Assembly: GCA_023055355.1 (NCBI GenBank)
Contig: JALJCS010000029.1
Coordinates: 7,131,001 to 7,195,000, forward strand
Reading direction: 5' to 3'
Source of the DNA: Agelaius tricolor
Lineage: Eukaryota > Chordata > Aves > Passeriformes > Icteridae
DNA: 64,000 nucleotides
The notes under the pieces: generated by a model
What the model saw: the letters and a program-made list of their open reading frames with translations, nothing else
Database searches by the model: none
What the model was told of the DNA's origin: nothing
Position numbers and translations under genes: made by a program
Part shown: positions 53,151 through 64,000 of the stretch, piece after piece
Layout: each line of letters starts with the position of its first letter
How positions within the stretch are numbered: the first letter of the stretch is position 1

Positions 53151-54916
53151 TATCTGTCTTAAATCCTGTGATTCAAGGGATTAAGACATTAAGCAATGTT
53201 AACCCATTAAACATAGCAAAAAACCATTTCTATGAAATATAGAAATTTATGATGTAAGTGGAAAATGACCTCAGATTATTTCATGTTAACCATTTTCTGC
53301 TTATGAGTTGTTGTTTTTTCCTTTCTACTTTAAAAAATGGGGTTTTTGCTAAAATCTTAGTAGAATGTACTTGCAATGTTATTTACATTTGGCCAGAATG
53401 CAAACAGGCTGAAAAGATCAGCTTAGAAAGAAGAGAGTTCTATAAAGAACTTTGAAAAAGTATAAAGTCTTAATTTCAAATGCATTGTAATACTGGTAAA
53501 ATGTGTTATATTTCGAGGCCACGTAGTTATAAAACATAATCAAAGCTCTGCTGTTGATGTCAATAAGTAAATAGACAATGTTAACATGATCTAGAATTAC
53601 AGTGTTATTTTACTTGGCTTCATGAGTGTTGTTTGTTGATATTCAGTTTTTCTGAGAACACTGAGCTCTTTTTCTTTCTCGTCATTTTACTGCATTAAAA
53701 GATAAAAAAAGATGAAACATGGAATGTACAAAGGATCACTTGTACAAAGTGTGGGGCTTATGTAATAAAGAGAAGTGCTGGAACAAGATATATTTCCATC
53801 TCTACCCCAGTAGTGTGCAGTGATTTCCTCTCTAAATCCTCTCAGATCTAATCCACCCTCCTTTCCCCCTTTCCTGAGCTCAGAGCCAAACGTGCTGCGT
53901 GTCACAGTGACACGATTTAAAGCAAAGAATGAGAGGAACTGGACATGTAGGGTGAGCTTTAGATCCCTAAAGATGCAGAGATGTCCTTAGCAGGATTTTC
54001 AAAGTGCCTAAGCATGGTGTAAGCGCCTTACCCGCTTAGGAATTTTGGAAAATCCCATAAGGTGCCTATCTGCATCTTTAGCATCTGAAGGCTCTCCAAA
54101 GTCTCACCACTGCTCTGCCATCATATTTAGCAGTCCCCTATTTTTTTTCCATGATACTCTCAGGCTTCTCTGTTTATACAGAGAAGATTTAGGAAGTGAC
54201 ATTTCTTAAAATACTGGGCTGGGTATTTCTAAAATCCTGGCTCATCTGCAGTGATGACACAACCTGGAGTTTCACAATGACACCTGCCAAGAGCCTGAAC
54301 TCAGACATTTACCCACAGTTACTTCTGAATTGTAAAGAAAAGTTACACAACTCTAATTACTGAGGAGCATCTGCCCGTTACTGCATTTGAGCTGTTTGTG
54401 ATTGGGGAAATTGTGCAACCTCTTCAGGGCATCTGGGTTTGGATTATCTCCATTTAGTTTACATGGCCAATATATCCAACTATCATTGAGTGTCAGAACT
54501 TAATTTTGGGATACAGTAATTTTATAAGATTTTTTTCCCACGAGGAATCAACTGCTCCTGTTGCAGCAGTTTTCTCTATTTAAAAACTTCATAAAATCCA
54601 ACAAAAATGATTAAAGTTCCACTTTTAAAACAATGAAGGACTGCTTCGTGCAGTTCAATCCAGGATTTATTTTTAGAATGATGACTCTAGGTTTTTTACA
54701 GTGATTTCTTATACAGTTGGTTGTCATTCCAATTAATAACCTTTAATAGAGTGGGATCTCTGGGATAATAAGAGGAATTTAAAGTTTGAGGAGTAAAGTC
54801 AGTGAGTATGCCCATAGTAACTTAGGTCAGCTTATGTGTGGTCATAATTATTAAATTTTTTTAATTACTAAGAGCAACAAAGCTTCTGGTTTTGCTGCAC
54901 AAATATAGGTGACAAG

Positions 54917-54948
<32 letters not shown>

Positions 54949-57390
54949 TATCTATTCATTTTACTTTATATATATGTAGTAAGTAAAATGAATTCAATAT
55001 CTATTTTAGAGAGTTTAGGCTTGAAATGGTGAGTTCAGAAATTTTAAAACATCCATTGAAAATAAGTCAGCCTCTCCTCTTGTGAAGTTAAATAATATTT
55101 CAATAATGGAAATAATTCCTACATTGGAAATTGTAATTGAAAATGGAAATGGAAATCAATCATACATTTATCTCTCCCTACTGAAAGGGAACTTTCCATA
55201 ATTGTGCTGGTCAAAAACACAGAGCACTTTTCTGCTGGCTGCTCTTTAGTGTTCCACTCAGTATCTTAATATATAAACACACTCATTACACACTCTTTTC
55301 CTTCTAAACCATTAAAAATAAAAATTTACCACTTTCCTTTTTGACTAAAACTCATCCACTCGGCTGATTACCCCCCTTATGGATTTCAGTGTTCATTGGG
55401 TGAAACAAAAGAACTTTTCTCTTCTGATCTGACACCAAGGGCTCCTTCCCGCTCTCCCTGAGGAGTGAGCTCCTTGTGAAACCCACCTGGCACCCATCCC
55501 ATCCCTGTCTGCTTTCCAGTTTTACTGCAGGAGGTTTGGACAGAAAATTAATTGGCTTTAAAGCTGCTAAACCTGATCAGCAAAGCTCAGCTGGTAACTA
55601 CGTTTTCTTTTAAGCTTCTCCCCTCCTTGCTTAAGCTCCAGCCTATAAATTAGCAAGAACGTCTAAGATGACAGATCAGTAACAGAATATAAATGGATTT
55701 TTTTTTTTTTTAAATCTGGAAGCATTTTAGATGAAGTTCTGACCGCTCTTGGAGTCAAGGGGATCTTGACACTGAGCCTTTGCATTTCTGAGCTTGCTGT
55801 GAATTTCTTCACAGGCTGGAAAGTGTAAGTGATGAAAAACTCAATTTCTCTCATTGCTCTTCTATTATCTAAAAGCTAAAAATGGGAAATAACAGATAAT
55901 GCAGAGAGTTTAGATAATCAGTGATGGGAATTCTTTCCTTTCCCGAGAAAAGGCTAATCTTGATTGTTTACTTAAAATGAAACTGCCTTTTAGCATAAAT
56001 GTGGGTCAGAATAGGAAAAAAAAAACCCAAATCTAGTGGGGACTTAGAGGTGCTTTAGGCTCAGGACATTCTGTCCAGAACCAATCAAAATGCAATTTTG
56101 CTAATGGTAGAATGCTTGACCTTTGAATTGTCTTTGAAGGTGGCACTGGAAAAGAGCAGAGTGGGCATTTTGCATCAACAGGGGAAGAGCCAGGAAAAGA
56201 TGGAGGGCAAAGATCCATAGCTCAGTCAGCCTAAATCCCATCCTGCAGAGAGGCTGGAGGAAACTTCTTAACTATGACTTGGATAACAATAAACTAAAAA
56301 AAAAAAAAAAAAAATCCTTTATGAGAATAGCTGGTTTAATATGGAAAAATTACCAGTAGGTGCAGCTTGATGTAAGGTCATAGACAACATTGTGTATGAT
56401 GATATAGAAAATAAGAGCAATCAGTTAGTCAGGGCAAACAAATGAGTTTAAAAGTAAACGAATACTCTTGGTTTTTTCGTCATAGATCAGCCTATGTGGT
56501 TTCGCATAGTGATCTGCTTCCAGCTTTGCTAATTCCACATTATCCCAAATGATTTAGGAAAAAAACCCCAGAATTAATATTAAAACAGAAATAAAAATAA
56601 TATAAACCCAGAAAAAAACCAGAATTAATATAATTAATTTTTTTAAAGAGCAGCAAACTAGAAGTCACAAATGCATCACTAACATACATTAAAAATTCAT
56701 GGTAATCTCAAAAACATGAAGGGTTGAGTGGAAATCAAGATTTCCAGAAACCAGAAATAATAAAGAGCTGAGAAAAGATGATCTGTGGGAAAAGGTTGAA
56801 GCAGATGGATTTGTTGAGAGAAAGCACAACTCAAGGGAGGGAATAATAAGAGAGGAGTTCTAAAGGTGCAGGAAGGACGGGAAGAAATCAGCTTAATTCA
56901 GAGCAGGTTTCAGATGAGATTTAATCTGTCTGTGGAATGGGGTCCCTGGCGTGCTGTGCCTGCTGCCCAGCTCCCTCTCCAGGCACAGCACAGCCTTTAA
57001 GAGCAGATTAATGACATGAAACCAATGTTCCATCACAAATCCAGAGCGCTGGCAGCTCGCCCCTGGCATCCCCAAGGGAAGGCTCTGTCCCAGGTGCAGC
57101 TCAGCAGAGCACAGCCCATCCTGCTGGGTTTGGAGGGGGAATCTGGCAGCCAATACTCCCAAAGAGATTCATTAAGGTGCAAAATGGCTCCTCAGGTTTT
57201 GAAACAAAACTATTTTGCATCCCAAGTATTTCTGGGAGCTGAACACGAAGGTGAGGTGATGGGAATTTCCTAAAATTACCTGGAAGCCTGGCTGCTCTGA
57301 TACACAGATCCACGTCCTGTTCTTGCCTGTCTTTCCATCTCCCCGGCTGGCACACAGCGCTGGAGAATTTTTCCCAGGCGCCACAGTGCC
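53151..57390. other. TEX12-BCO2 intergenic region
   Basis: AT-rich with no supported gene. It holds an imperfect hairpin element (53968-54080), a TA microsatellite near 54920-54955, and an AATAAA followed by about 19 A residues at 56288-56314. Confidence 0.55.
53968..54080. repeat. Imperfect long hairpin, MITE-like
   Basis: The arms at 53968-54013 and 54034-54080 are roughly 80% complementary (TAAAGATGCAGAGATG against CTATCTGCATCTTTA; GGATTTTCAAA against TTTTGGAAAATCCC). The loop itself contains GTAAG-CGC-CTTAC. It could be a small DNA-transposon remnant; the family is not identified. Confidence 0.7.
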
Positions 57391-57394
57391 CTGG

Positions 57395-57975
57395 CAGCGG
57401 CAGCAACGCCCTGGTAGTGATGGGCAGAGACCTGGCAGGGGCAGAAATGCCCTGGCAGTGATGGGCAGAGCCCCGAGAGCAGCAGCAACGCCCTGGCAGT
57501 GATGGCAGAGCCCTGGCAGTGATGGCAGTGCCCTAAGGGCAGCAGCAACGCCCTGGTAGTGATGGGCAGAGCTCCGAGAGCAGAACAATGCCCTGGCAGT
57601 GATGGCAGAGCCCTAAGGGCAGCAGCAATGCCCGAGCAGTGGTGGCAGAGCCCTGAGAGCAGCAGCAACGCCCTGGCAGTGATGGCAGAGCCCTGGCAGC
57701 GGCAGGAACGCCCTGGCAGTGATGGCAGAGCCCTAAGGGCAGCAGCAATGCCCGGGCAGTGGTCCCAGTACCCTGGCAGCAGCAGCAATGCCCGGGCAGT
57801 GGTCCCAGTATCCTGGCAGTGGTGGCAGTGCCCTGGCAGTGGTCACAGTACCCTGGCAGTGATGGCAGAGCCCTGAGAGCAGCAGCAATGCCCGGGCAGT
57901 GGTGGGCAGAGCCCTGAGAGCAGCAGCAATGCCCGGGCAGTGGTCCCAGTACCCTGGCAGCAGCAGCAATGCCCT
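57395..57975. repeat. ~30 bp minisatellite upstream of BCO2
   Basis: Units of GCCCTGGCAGTGATGGCAGA alternate with GCCCTAAGGGCAGCAGCAATGCCC, about 20 in all. The array ends about 240 bp before the BCO2 ATG. A 210-codon open frame on the minus strand is a by-product of the repeat. Confidence 0.92.
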
Positions 57976-58215
57976 GGCAAACGCAGCTCACCTGGCCCAG
58001 GTGCACGGAGCGCTCGGGGCCGGCGAGCCCGCGCTGGCGGCAGGATCCGCCCCGGCCCGCGGGACGCGGCGCTGCTGCGGACACGGCTCTTATTGTGAAA
58101 GGATGATGAGAGGCAGCGCTCACCTCTCCCGACCATCGCTGCCTCCCTGCTCGCTGCCCTGGCACCGCTACCTCCGCCCGGCCGCTCCGAGCCGATGCCT
58201 CCTGCCCGCCGGAAT
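57976..58215 (+). promoter_or_regulatory. CpG-rich BCO2 promoter
   Basis: CpG-dense sequence (GGGGCCGGCGAGCCCGCGC) lies between the minisatellite and the first BCO2 ATG. The transcription start is not visible. Confidence 0.6.
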
Positions 58216-61200
58216 ATGTTCGCCAAAATCCTTTTGTCCGCCGCCAGCCTCCTGCTCGCTCACCTGCTGCATTTCCTCTGCTCTTTGATGCAATTCATTC
58301 CAGGTAAAACGCCTTAAAATCCCTTTCATCCACTGCCCTCGGAAAGGGGCTGCTGCTGCTGACACGGGTCGGGAGAACAATTCCTATTGTCAGGCGTTCG
58401 CGACGGAGCGATTTGAAGCCTTTGTTAGATGGCAGAAAATGCCTGTTATTTGTTGAATGGATAAAGGGCAGAGGCAAGGATTACGGCAGATACAGATGGT
58501 CTAGAGCTGGAAAAGCAGCACACAGCCGATTCTCTGTGCGAGGGAGCCAGCTGGAAGTGGGCAGGGAGAAGGTTCTTTGGAGCCGCATCGTTGCCGAGGC
58601 TTTAGCCCGAACGTGCAAACGGTGAACTGCCCCAAAGGATTTTGTATCACAGCCCGACTCTGCGCTTTGTGTCATCATTGCAACGCTTGAGCTGCTTTTT
58701 TTTGGGGTTTTTTTCTTCGTTTTATTTTGTTTATTTGTTTACTCGTTTTCAGAAATTAGGAACCAATAAAAATCATGGCCGACCTCACGGGAATTTCTGC
58801 TTTTTGATGGTAGTGGTGCCCCTTTAAATTCAAAGCATTGCTTCCGAGGTATCCAAAGAGCTGAAAAAAATCTCAAATCTGCCTTGTTGTGCCACCAGAA
58901 GACCCCAGAATGTAAACTCTAATTTTTCTGGGAAATCAACAGCTATTTCATGTGCTGGAGTTCACTGTCGCCTTCCTCCTTTCCTTCCTTTGAGCCTTCC
59001 CCTGCTCTTTTTCTCCATTTATTTTTTTCCCTGCGTTTTCTGTCGTTTCTTTTCTGTTTTCCTTTGCTCCTCGGGCTGTTAGAGAGGAAGTCGGTGCCCG
59101 AGCCCCTGGCCATGGGGAACCAAGCAGCTGCATGGAACAAGGAGCCCAGCACGGGCACATCCCGGCGCTCGCAAGGCAAGTGCTGCACCTTCCCTTCAGA
59201 ATTCCCTGGGAGCTCAGGGCTCCGACCCTGGGGATGGCTGGAGTCCAGAGGGCACAAATCCACAGCTCTGGTTCGGGCTGGGGTTGGGGAAAATTGATCC
59301 GCTTCCATGTTGTGCCAGTGTTTTATATGGAACAAAACACAACCTGTGCCAGAGGATAATTCCCAGTTTGAATGATCCTCGGGGAAAACAGAATTCTTGC
59401 CTCATTCTCCCTATTTGAAGAATATAATGAGCTTTCTATGTGCTAAATTTTGCCCTTCATTGTGGAGTCGAACAATTAGTCTGTCTGTGGAGAGGGGGAC
59501 CCCGAGCCTTGGCTTTGAACGTGTAGATTAAGATCAAAATGGCTTTGCCCTCTCCCATGTGATCCCATGTAGCAAATGGCTCCCATGCCTCTGTCATCCG
59601 CCATTACAGATTTCGTGTCCCACCCACTGCTGTTGAAGTACAATTTAATGTCTGATTCATAGTGGCTGCACCCACGGCAGCTTTCTCTTCAAGAGCCTGG
59701 TCCCTCGTCCCACCATATCTGCATATAAGCAATCAATAAATAATCAGTGCTGGAGTGTCAGTTTGTATTGGTCAGTGAAATCATGGCACACTGTACAGGG
59801 AGCTGGACAAAGGGTAACTCTGCAGTGACTGCCTGCTATCTTGAGAAAATATTGGAGGAAAGTTACACCGCCGTGTCTGGCACTGCCTCTGCCAAAGACC
59901 TTAAGCCTGTTTGTAAAAGTCTGAGGTAGGATGGAAAGAAACTACAGTGGAGAAATGAAGGTTCTGGATCTTGTGCTGATTTTCAGGTGTTCAAGCACAC
60001 ACAGAGAGCCCCGCTGGGACTGTCGGGTTTTAATTGTGGATTCAAGTCCTTCCATCTCAGAGCGTGGCCAGAACTGAGGGAGTCATTTTATTTACGCATT
60101 GTTTAATATTAAAAACCAGTCTGTCTTCTGCCTTTCTCAGAGAGAGATTGGTCCCTTCTTGGGGAGCTGGATGTTAAAAAAGGGTTTTGTTATGAGTGAG
60201 TTTCTCCCTGAAGCTGAAACAGCATTTTTGAAATTACTCAGGAACATTGTATTGAGCAGGAGTTTTCTGTGTTCTGTGCATTCAAAATTCGGTTAAAGTG
60301 AACAGTTATTACTCAGATGTCTTTTTGTTCAATAGGGAAGATATGTTGGGGTTTTTTTTCTTCTTGCATGCCTTCCTTCCCCCTAGCTATTCAGAATTGT
60401 CTGCAATGACTTGTCTTGTTTCTGAGAGCCTCTGTTTTGGCTGATCTTAGTGTTGGGAGTCGCTCCCATTTTGCGCTCATTTCTGCCAGGATCTTCAGCT
60501 CTTTTGAGTGATGCCCGGAAGAAAAAAACAATCGATTTTCTTGCTGAGCTTCTTTCTCTCTCTTTGGCCTGGGTTTGGGGCATTCCCGTAAATATTCTTG
60601 TTGTTTACAGTCCATTTTATTGAATTCCAGTTTGTAGGGGATGCCTTGGAATGAATTGTAATGAGATGAGTTCTAACTAGATCAGATTTCAAGGATTACT
60701 GAGATGACCACGTGAATGGTTATCACAGGACAGGAAAAACAAAAAGAACTTGGCTTACTTAGCTTAGGAAGTGATATGATTCTTCACCCTAAATACAAGA
60801 CAAGGAAGGGAAAACTACCTAAACCACACACCAGAGCTGCCAGAAAAACAAGAATAATGTCCTTTGGTAAATTGAAAGCATTTTCCTGATCATCTGGACA
60901 AGGAGCAGTTATCCAAAGAGGGAATAAGTGCCTGTACACAGAATAATTTTTAAGACAGAATTCTTATATAAGAATTTCTGGGGCAGCAGTTGGGAGGGGT
61001 GGACTCAGGAGGTCTTTTCCAACCCTGGCCAGGCTTTTTTGTGGAATGTGTCTTTGCAAAATTTCCATTTACAGTGCTCTCCAGGAACTTTCAATGTAGT
61101 GCTGTCCTGAGTCATGCCAGCTTTGTTTCTGCTTGGATGTGAAATATCTCCTTAAGGATGTGTTCCTCTCATTCTTTAATGCGTATTCTGCACCTTTGCA

Positions 61201-64000
61201 AACGAAATCTTCAAAATATCTCCTTATGGTTGTGTTCCTCTCATTCTTTAATGCGTATTCTACACCTTTGCAAACGAAATCTTCAAAATATCTCCTTAAG
61301 GATGTGTTCCTCTCATTCTTTAATGCATATTCTGCACCTTTGCAACGAAATCTTCAAAATATCTCCTTATGGTTGTGTTCCTCTCATTCTTTAATGAGAT
61401 GTAAAAATTTGCATATTTTTATGCAATTTTAATGTAAAAATTTGCATATTTTACAAATGAATCTTCCAAACATCTTCTTATGGTTTGTTCCTCTCATTCT
61501 TTAGTGCATATTTTGCATCTTTGCAATCCACATTTGCATTTCTGCAAACACTTCAGAGATCTAAAGGAGGATTTGGGGATTGGCAGATTGGAGAGCTAGA
61601 TTGGAACCTTGCATTTTACCTTCTTGCAATCCTAACACGCAACCTGTGGTGGTTTTGTGTAGAAAAACAAGCTCAGCAGAATTCTGTCTTCCAGCTCAGC
61701 TCTTTTGCAAATAGTCCAGCTGAAAGAGCAGATTTCCTCTGGAGATGTTGAGCAAAGGGTTTCAGAGGAGGGAAGCTGGGCAGCAGCTACACTTGGTCAC
61801 CTGGATTAAAGGATGTAGGCCAGAAGCGGCGGTGGTGAAAGAGCAGAAAATCAGAGTGAATTCTGTAACAGCCTGGACTCCTTCAGTGTGTGGTGTCTGA
61901 GCAGCCCTGGGTGATGGAGCTCTGCCTGCCAGGTGCCCTTTCTGGTCAGCATTTCAGCCCACTCAGTGCTCAGCAGCTCAGGCTGGCTCCGTGGTCTGGG
62001 GGAGAGCACAGAGCGGCTGCGCTGAGGGCAGCACGGGCAGGTGCCAACCTGGGCAGGGAGGCACCCCCGGCTAAATCCACCTCTGCAGCTAAATGGATTG
62101 CTAAAACAATCCTTGTGTTGATGAGGCTTTGCAAACCAGGCTGTGGGAGCCAATCACGGACATCACTGGTAGCTCACAGCATTCCAATCGCTTCATGCTC
62201 TCCTGCGGCTTTTGTTCTCCAGAAGGGGTGGTTGCAGCCAAACCAGAGGCTCCACCAGTAATTATCCTTCTCTGCTTATCTCCCTGCCAAATAAAACTTG
62301 TAAGTCTGTTTTGTGCTGTAAATGGGCTTGGGCTCAGTTTCATTGTTGTTCTTCCATTTTTGCATTTCTTTTTTCTTCTCTTAATTATTTGCGAAATTAA
62401 ATCCAAATATACATTTCTTTGATTAAAAGAAAATTCATCATCTTTTCTATCGTCCTATGTTCTGTTACCTCCTTTGGGCTGCAGAACTAATGTCTCTTGT
62501 GGGTTAACTAGAGCAGAGTAGAATCCCCAGGATTTTCAGCTCCCTGTGGATATGTTGGGTTTTGTCGCTTTACCTTGAGTATCCACCACAACCTGGCTGC
62601 TTGCAGATGCTGAATGCTCTTCTCCCTGACATCCAATCTCAAGATCTAGCATTTTTCACTTTAATCCAGTGAAAATCTCAATTCCCTTTGTTTTGTTCTC
62701 CCTGCTCTCTTTGCAGGCTTCAAGAATTACCTGCCCAGCCCATCCAGGGAGCAAATCCCCTGCCACAGACCCCGGGGGCTGCAATGCATCTCCCCCTTAG
62801 TGCAGAGCGTGGAGGAGACCCCCGAGCCCATCCCAGCCAAGATCAAAGGACATATTCCCAAGTGGATTAATGGAAATCTGCTGAGGAATGGCCCTGGCAA
62901 GTTCGAGTTTGGCAATGACAAGTAAGTCTCCTTTAAATGAATTTTTAAATGGTTCTGGCCAGAACTCTGCCTAAACCTAAAGGGGAGTCCCCCTCATGAC
63001 TATTTAGAGCATCTTTTAGTTTCTTTTTACGTACGGGAAGGAAGAAATATCGATGTCAGTCTTTTGAGAGCAGTTGCTCCCTCATTTGGGAACTCCTGTT
63101 TTCTGCAAAGAGGAGATGAATGGTGAAGTCACCCAGGCTGGAGAAGCTGAGTCACAGAGAGGCTCTCACCCACTCACCATGGTGGCGTGGGGAATAAAAC
63201 ATGCCCAGCTTTGTCCTCTGTCCTGAACAAAAATCCACCCCTGAGCACTCTGAAATAAATCCAGGGCAGGAATTTGGAGAGTTGGTTGCACCAAATGGTG
63301 TGAACTGATTGAGAAGCAAATCCACCCAGTGCTAAGAATAATATATTAAAACATCCTCAGAAGGCACTTACTCCCTGTGGCTTGGAATGTGCCATTCTAG
63401 TAACTGACAGCTCAGCTGATGGCAGCAAGTGGCCAAAGCTGATCTCCTCCTCATATTCCTGGAGTGAGACCATCAGGTGCTCTGGGAGTCTCATAAATCC
63501 CTTGGTTTGGAGACAATAAATTCCTGCAAGAAGCTGAGAGCTAAAGGCCTCTGGGTTTGCAGTATTAATTTATATTGTTGTACAGTACAGCACAAACTCC
63601 ATTCCCTGTGCAAGAAGTGGGTGGTTTATCTGTATATTCCCAAAAAACCTTACAGCATTTGCAAACATCACACCCCACAGCTGTGAATATACTTGTTTTG
63701 ATTCGTTTTGATTTGGTTTGGTTTGATTTGATTGATTCAGGGGTTTTCCCAAACAAAGCTGTGCCTGGTTAATAATTCAGGGGATCTGGGAATCAGCTTT
63801 TACAAAGATCACTAAACCTAAAAAGAGGGTACTACACAGTATCATATAATGCCCAACTCTTCTTCATCTCTTTTTTCTCTCTCCTGGAAGGTTTAACCAC
63901 TGGTTTGATGGCATGGCCCTGCTGCACCAGTTCCAGCTGGCCCATGGCACGGTGAGCTACAGGAGCAGGTTCCTGCAGAGCAGCTCCTACCTGAGGAACA
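58216..64000 (+). CDS. BCO2: BCO2, beta,beta-carotene 9',10'-oxygenase, 3' partial
   Basis: Mitochondrial non-heme iron dioxygenase that cleaves carotenoids eccentrically; it affects carotenoid colour in birds. Exons: 58216-58303, 59083-59175, 62717-62921 and 63891-64000, the last cut by the window end; 165 residues visible. Exon 1 encodes a hydrophobic leader, [18 protein letters not shown]. Exon 2 contains a second Met in strong context (GGCCATGGGG, reading MGN like a human isoform start) and ends with a GC donor, AAG|GCAAGT. Exons 3-4 are typical of the family: [40 protein letters not shown] and [14 protein letters not shown]. The iron-binding histidines lie beyond the window. Exons 3-4 are secure; exons 1-2 rest on phase, splice sites and partial similarity. 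Confidence 0.9.
60985..61035 (+). mobile_element. Possible degraded CR1 3' end
   Basis: GGGTGGACTCAGGAGGTCTTTTCCAACCC resembles the CR1 3' region, but the terminal repeat is missing. Confidence 0.4.
61142..61520. repeat. 72 bp minisatellite in BCO2 intron 2, with ABAB order
   Basis: The unit contains AAAATATCTCCTTAAGGATG, TGTTCCTCTCATTCTTTAATG and CACCTTTGCAAACGAAATCTTC. Copies alternate between CTTAAGGATG and CTTATGGTTG types (A, B, A, B), then a degraded fifth copy. Being a multiple of 3, the unit produces open frames that are not genes. Confidence 0.92.

Noticed and set aside
57276..58165. Minus-strand 170-210 codon frames
   Set aside because: Produced by the BCO2-upstream minisatellite; they look like low-complexity Leu/Ala/Gly repeats.
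61133..61432. 99-codon frame in BCO2 intron 2
   Set aside because: It is the 72 bp repeat translated; the repeated peptide has no known family.

Overview
The window is nuclear DNA of a bird, most likely a songbird. Introns are short, GC content is uneven, minisatellites are abundant, and there are several CR1 LINE 3' ends plus LTR fragments that look like passerine families (recognised from memory). All six recognisable genes are vertebrate, with orthodox splice sites and avian-looking protein sequence. Gene order matches the human 11q23 block and, from memory, chicken chromosome 24.

Layout: DIXDC1 (+, exons 2-20; exon 1 lies upstream of the window), DLAT (+, complete, 14 exons), NKAPD1/C11orf57 (+, complete, 5 coding exons), SDHD (+, complete, 4 exons), IL18 (-, all 5 coding exons), TEX12 (+, complete, 4 exons) and BCO2 (+, first 4 coding exons, cut by the window end). 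I fixed exon ends by hand from reading frame, splice consensus and remembered vertebrate orthologues, and summed exon lengths to confirm that phases close (DIXDC1 663 aa in window, DLAT 629, NKAPD1 301, SDHD 153, IL18 201, TEX12 119).

The genes are not an operon. They are separately promoted: CpG-rich promoters precede DLAT, NKAPD1, SDHD, TEX12 and BCO2, and another lies inside DIXDC1 over an alternative first exon. DLAT (pyruvate dehydrogenase E2), SDHD (complex II anchor) and BCO2 (carotenoid cleavage) are mitochondrial; IL18 is a cytokine; TEX12 is meiotic; DIXDC1 is a Wnt/cytoskeletal adaptor; NKAPD1 is poorly characterised.

I found no undescribed multi-gene system. The unusual content is in gene architecture and repeats. 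A DLAT minisatellite was seeded by an exon/donor boundary and leaves a second donor exactly 45 nt downstream in frame. A 52 bp duplication copies a DIXDC1 donor. TEX12 and BCO2 each have a GC-AG intron. IL18 has a 9 nt microexon and a 36 bp-arm palindrome. An 11 bp-period GATA-motif array lies between IL18 and TEX12. TIMM8B and PIH1D2 are not seen at their expected places.
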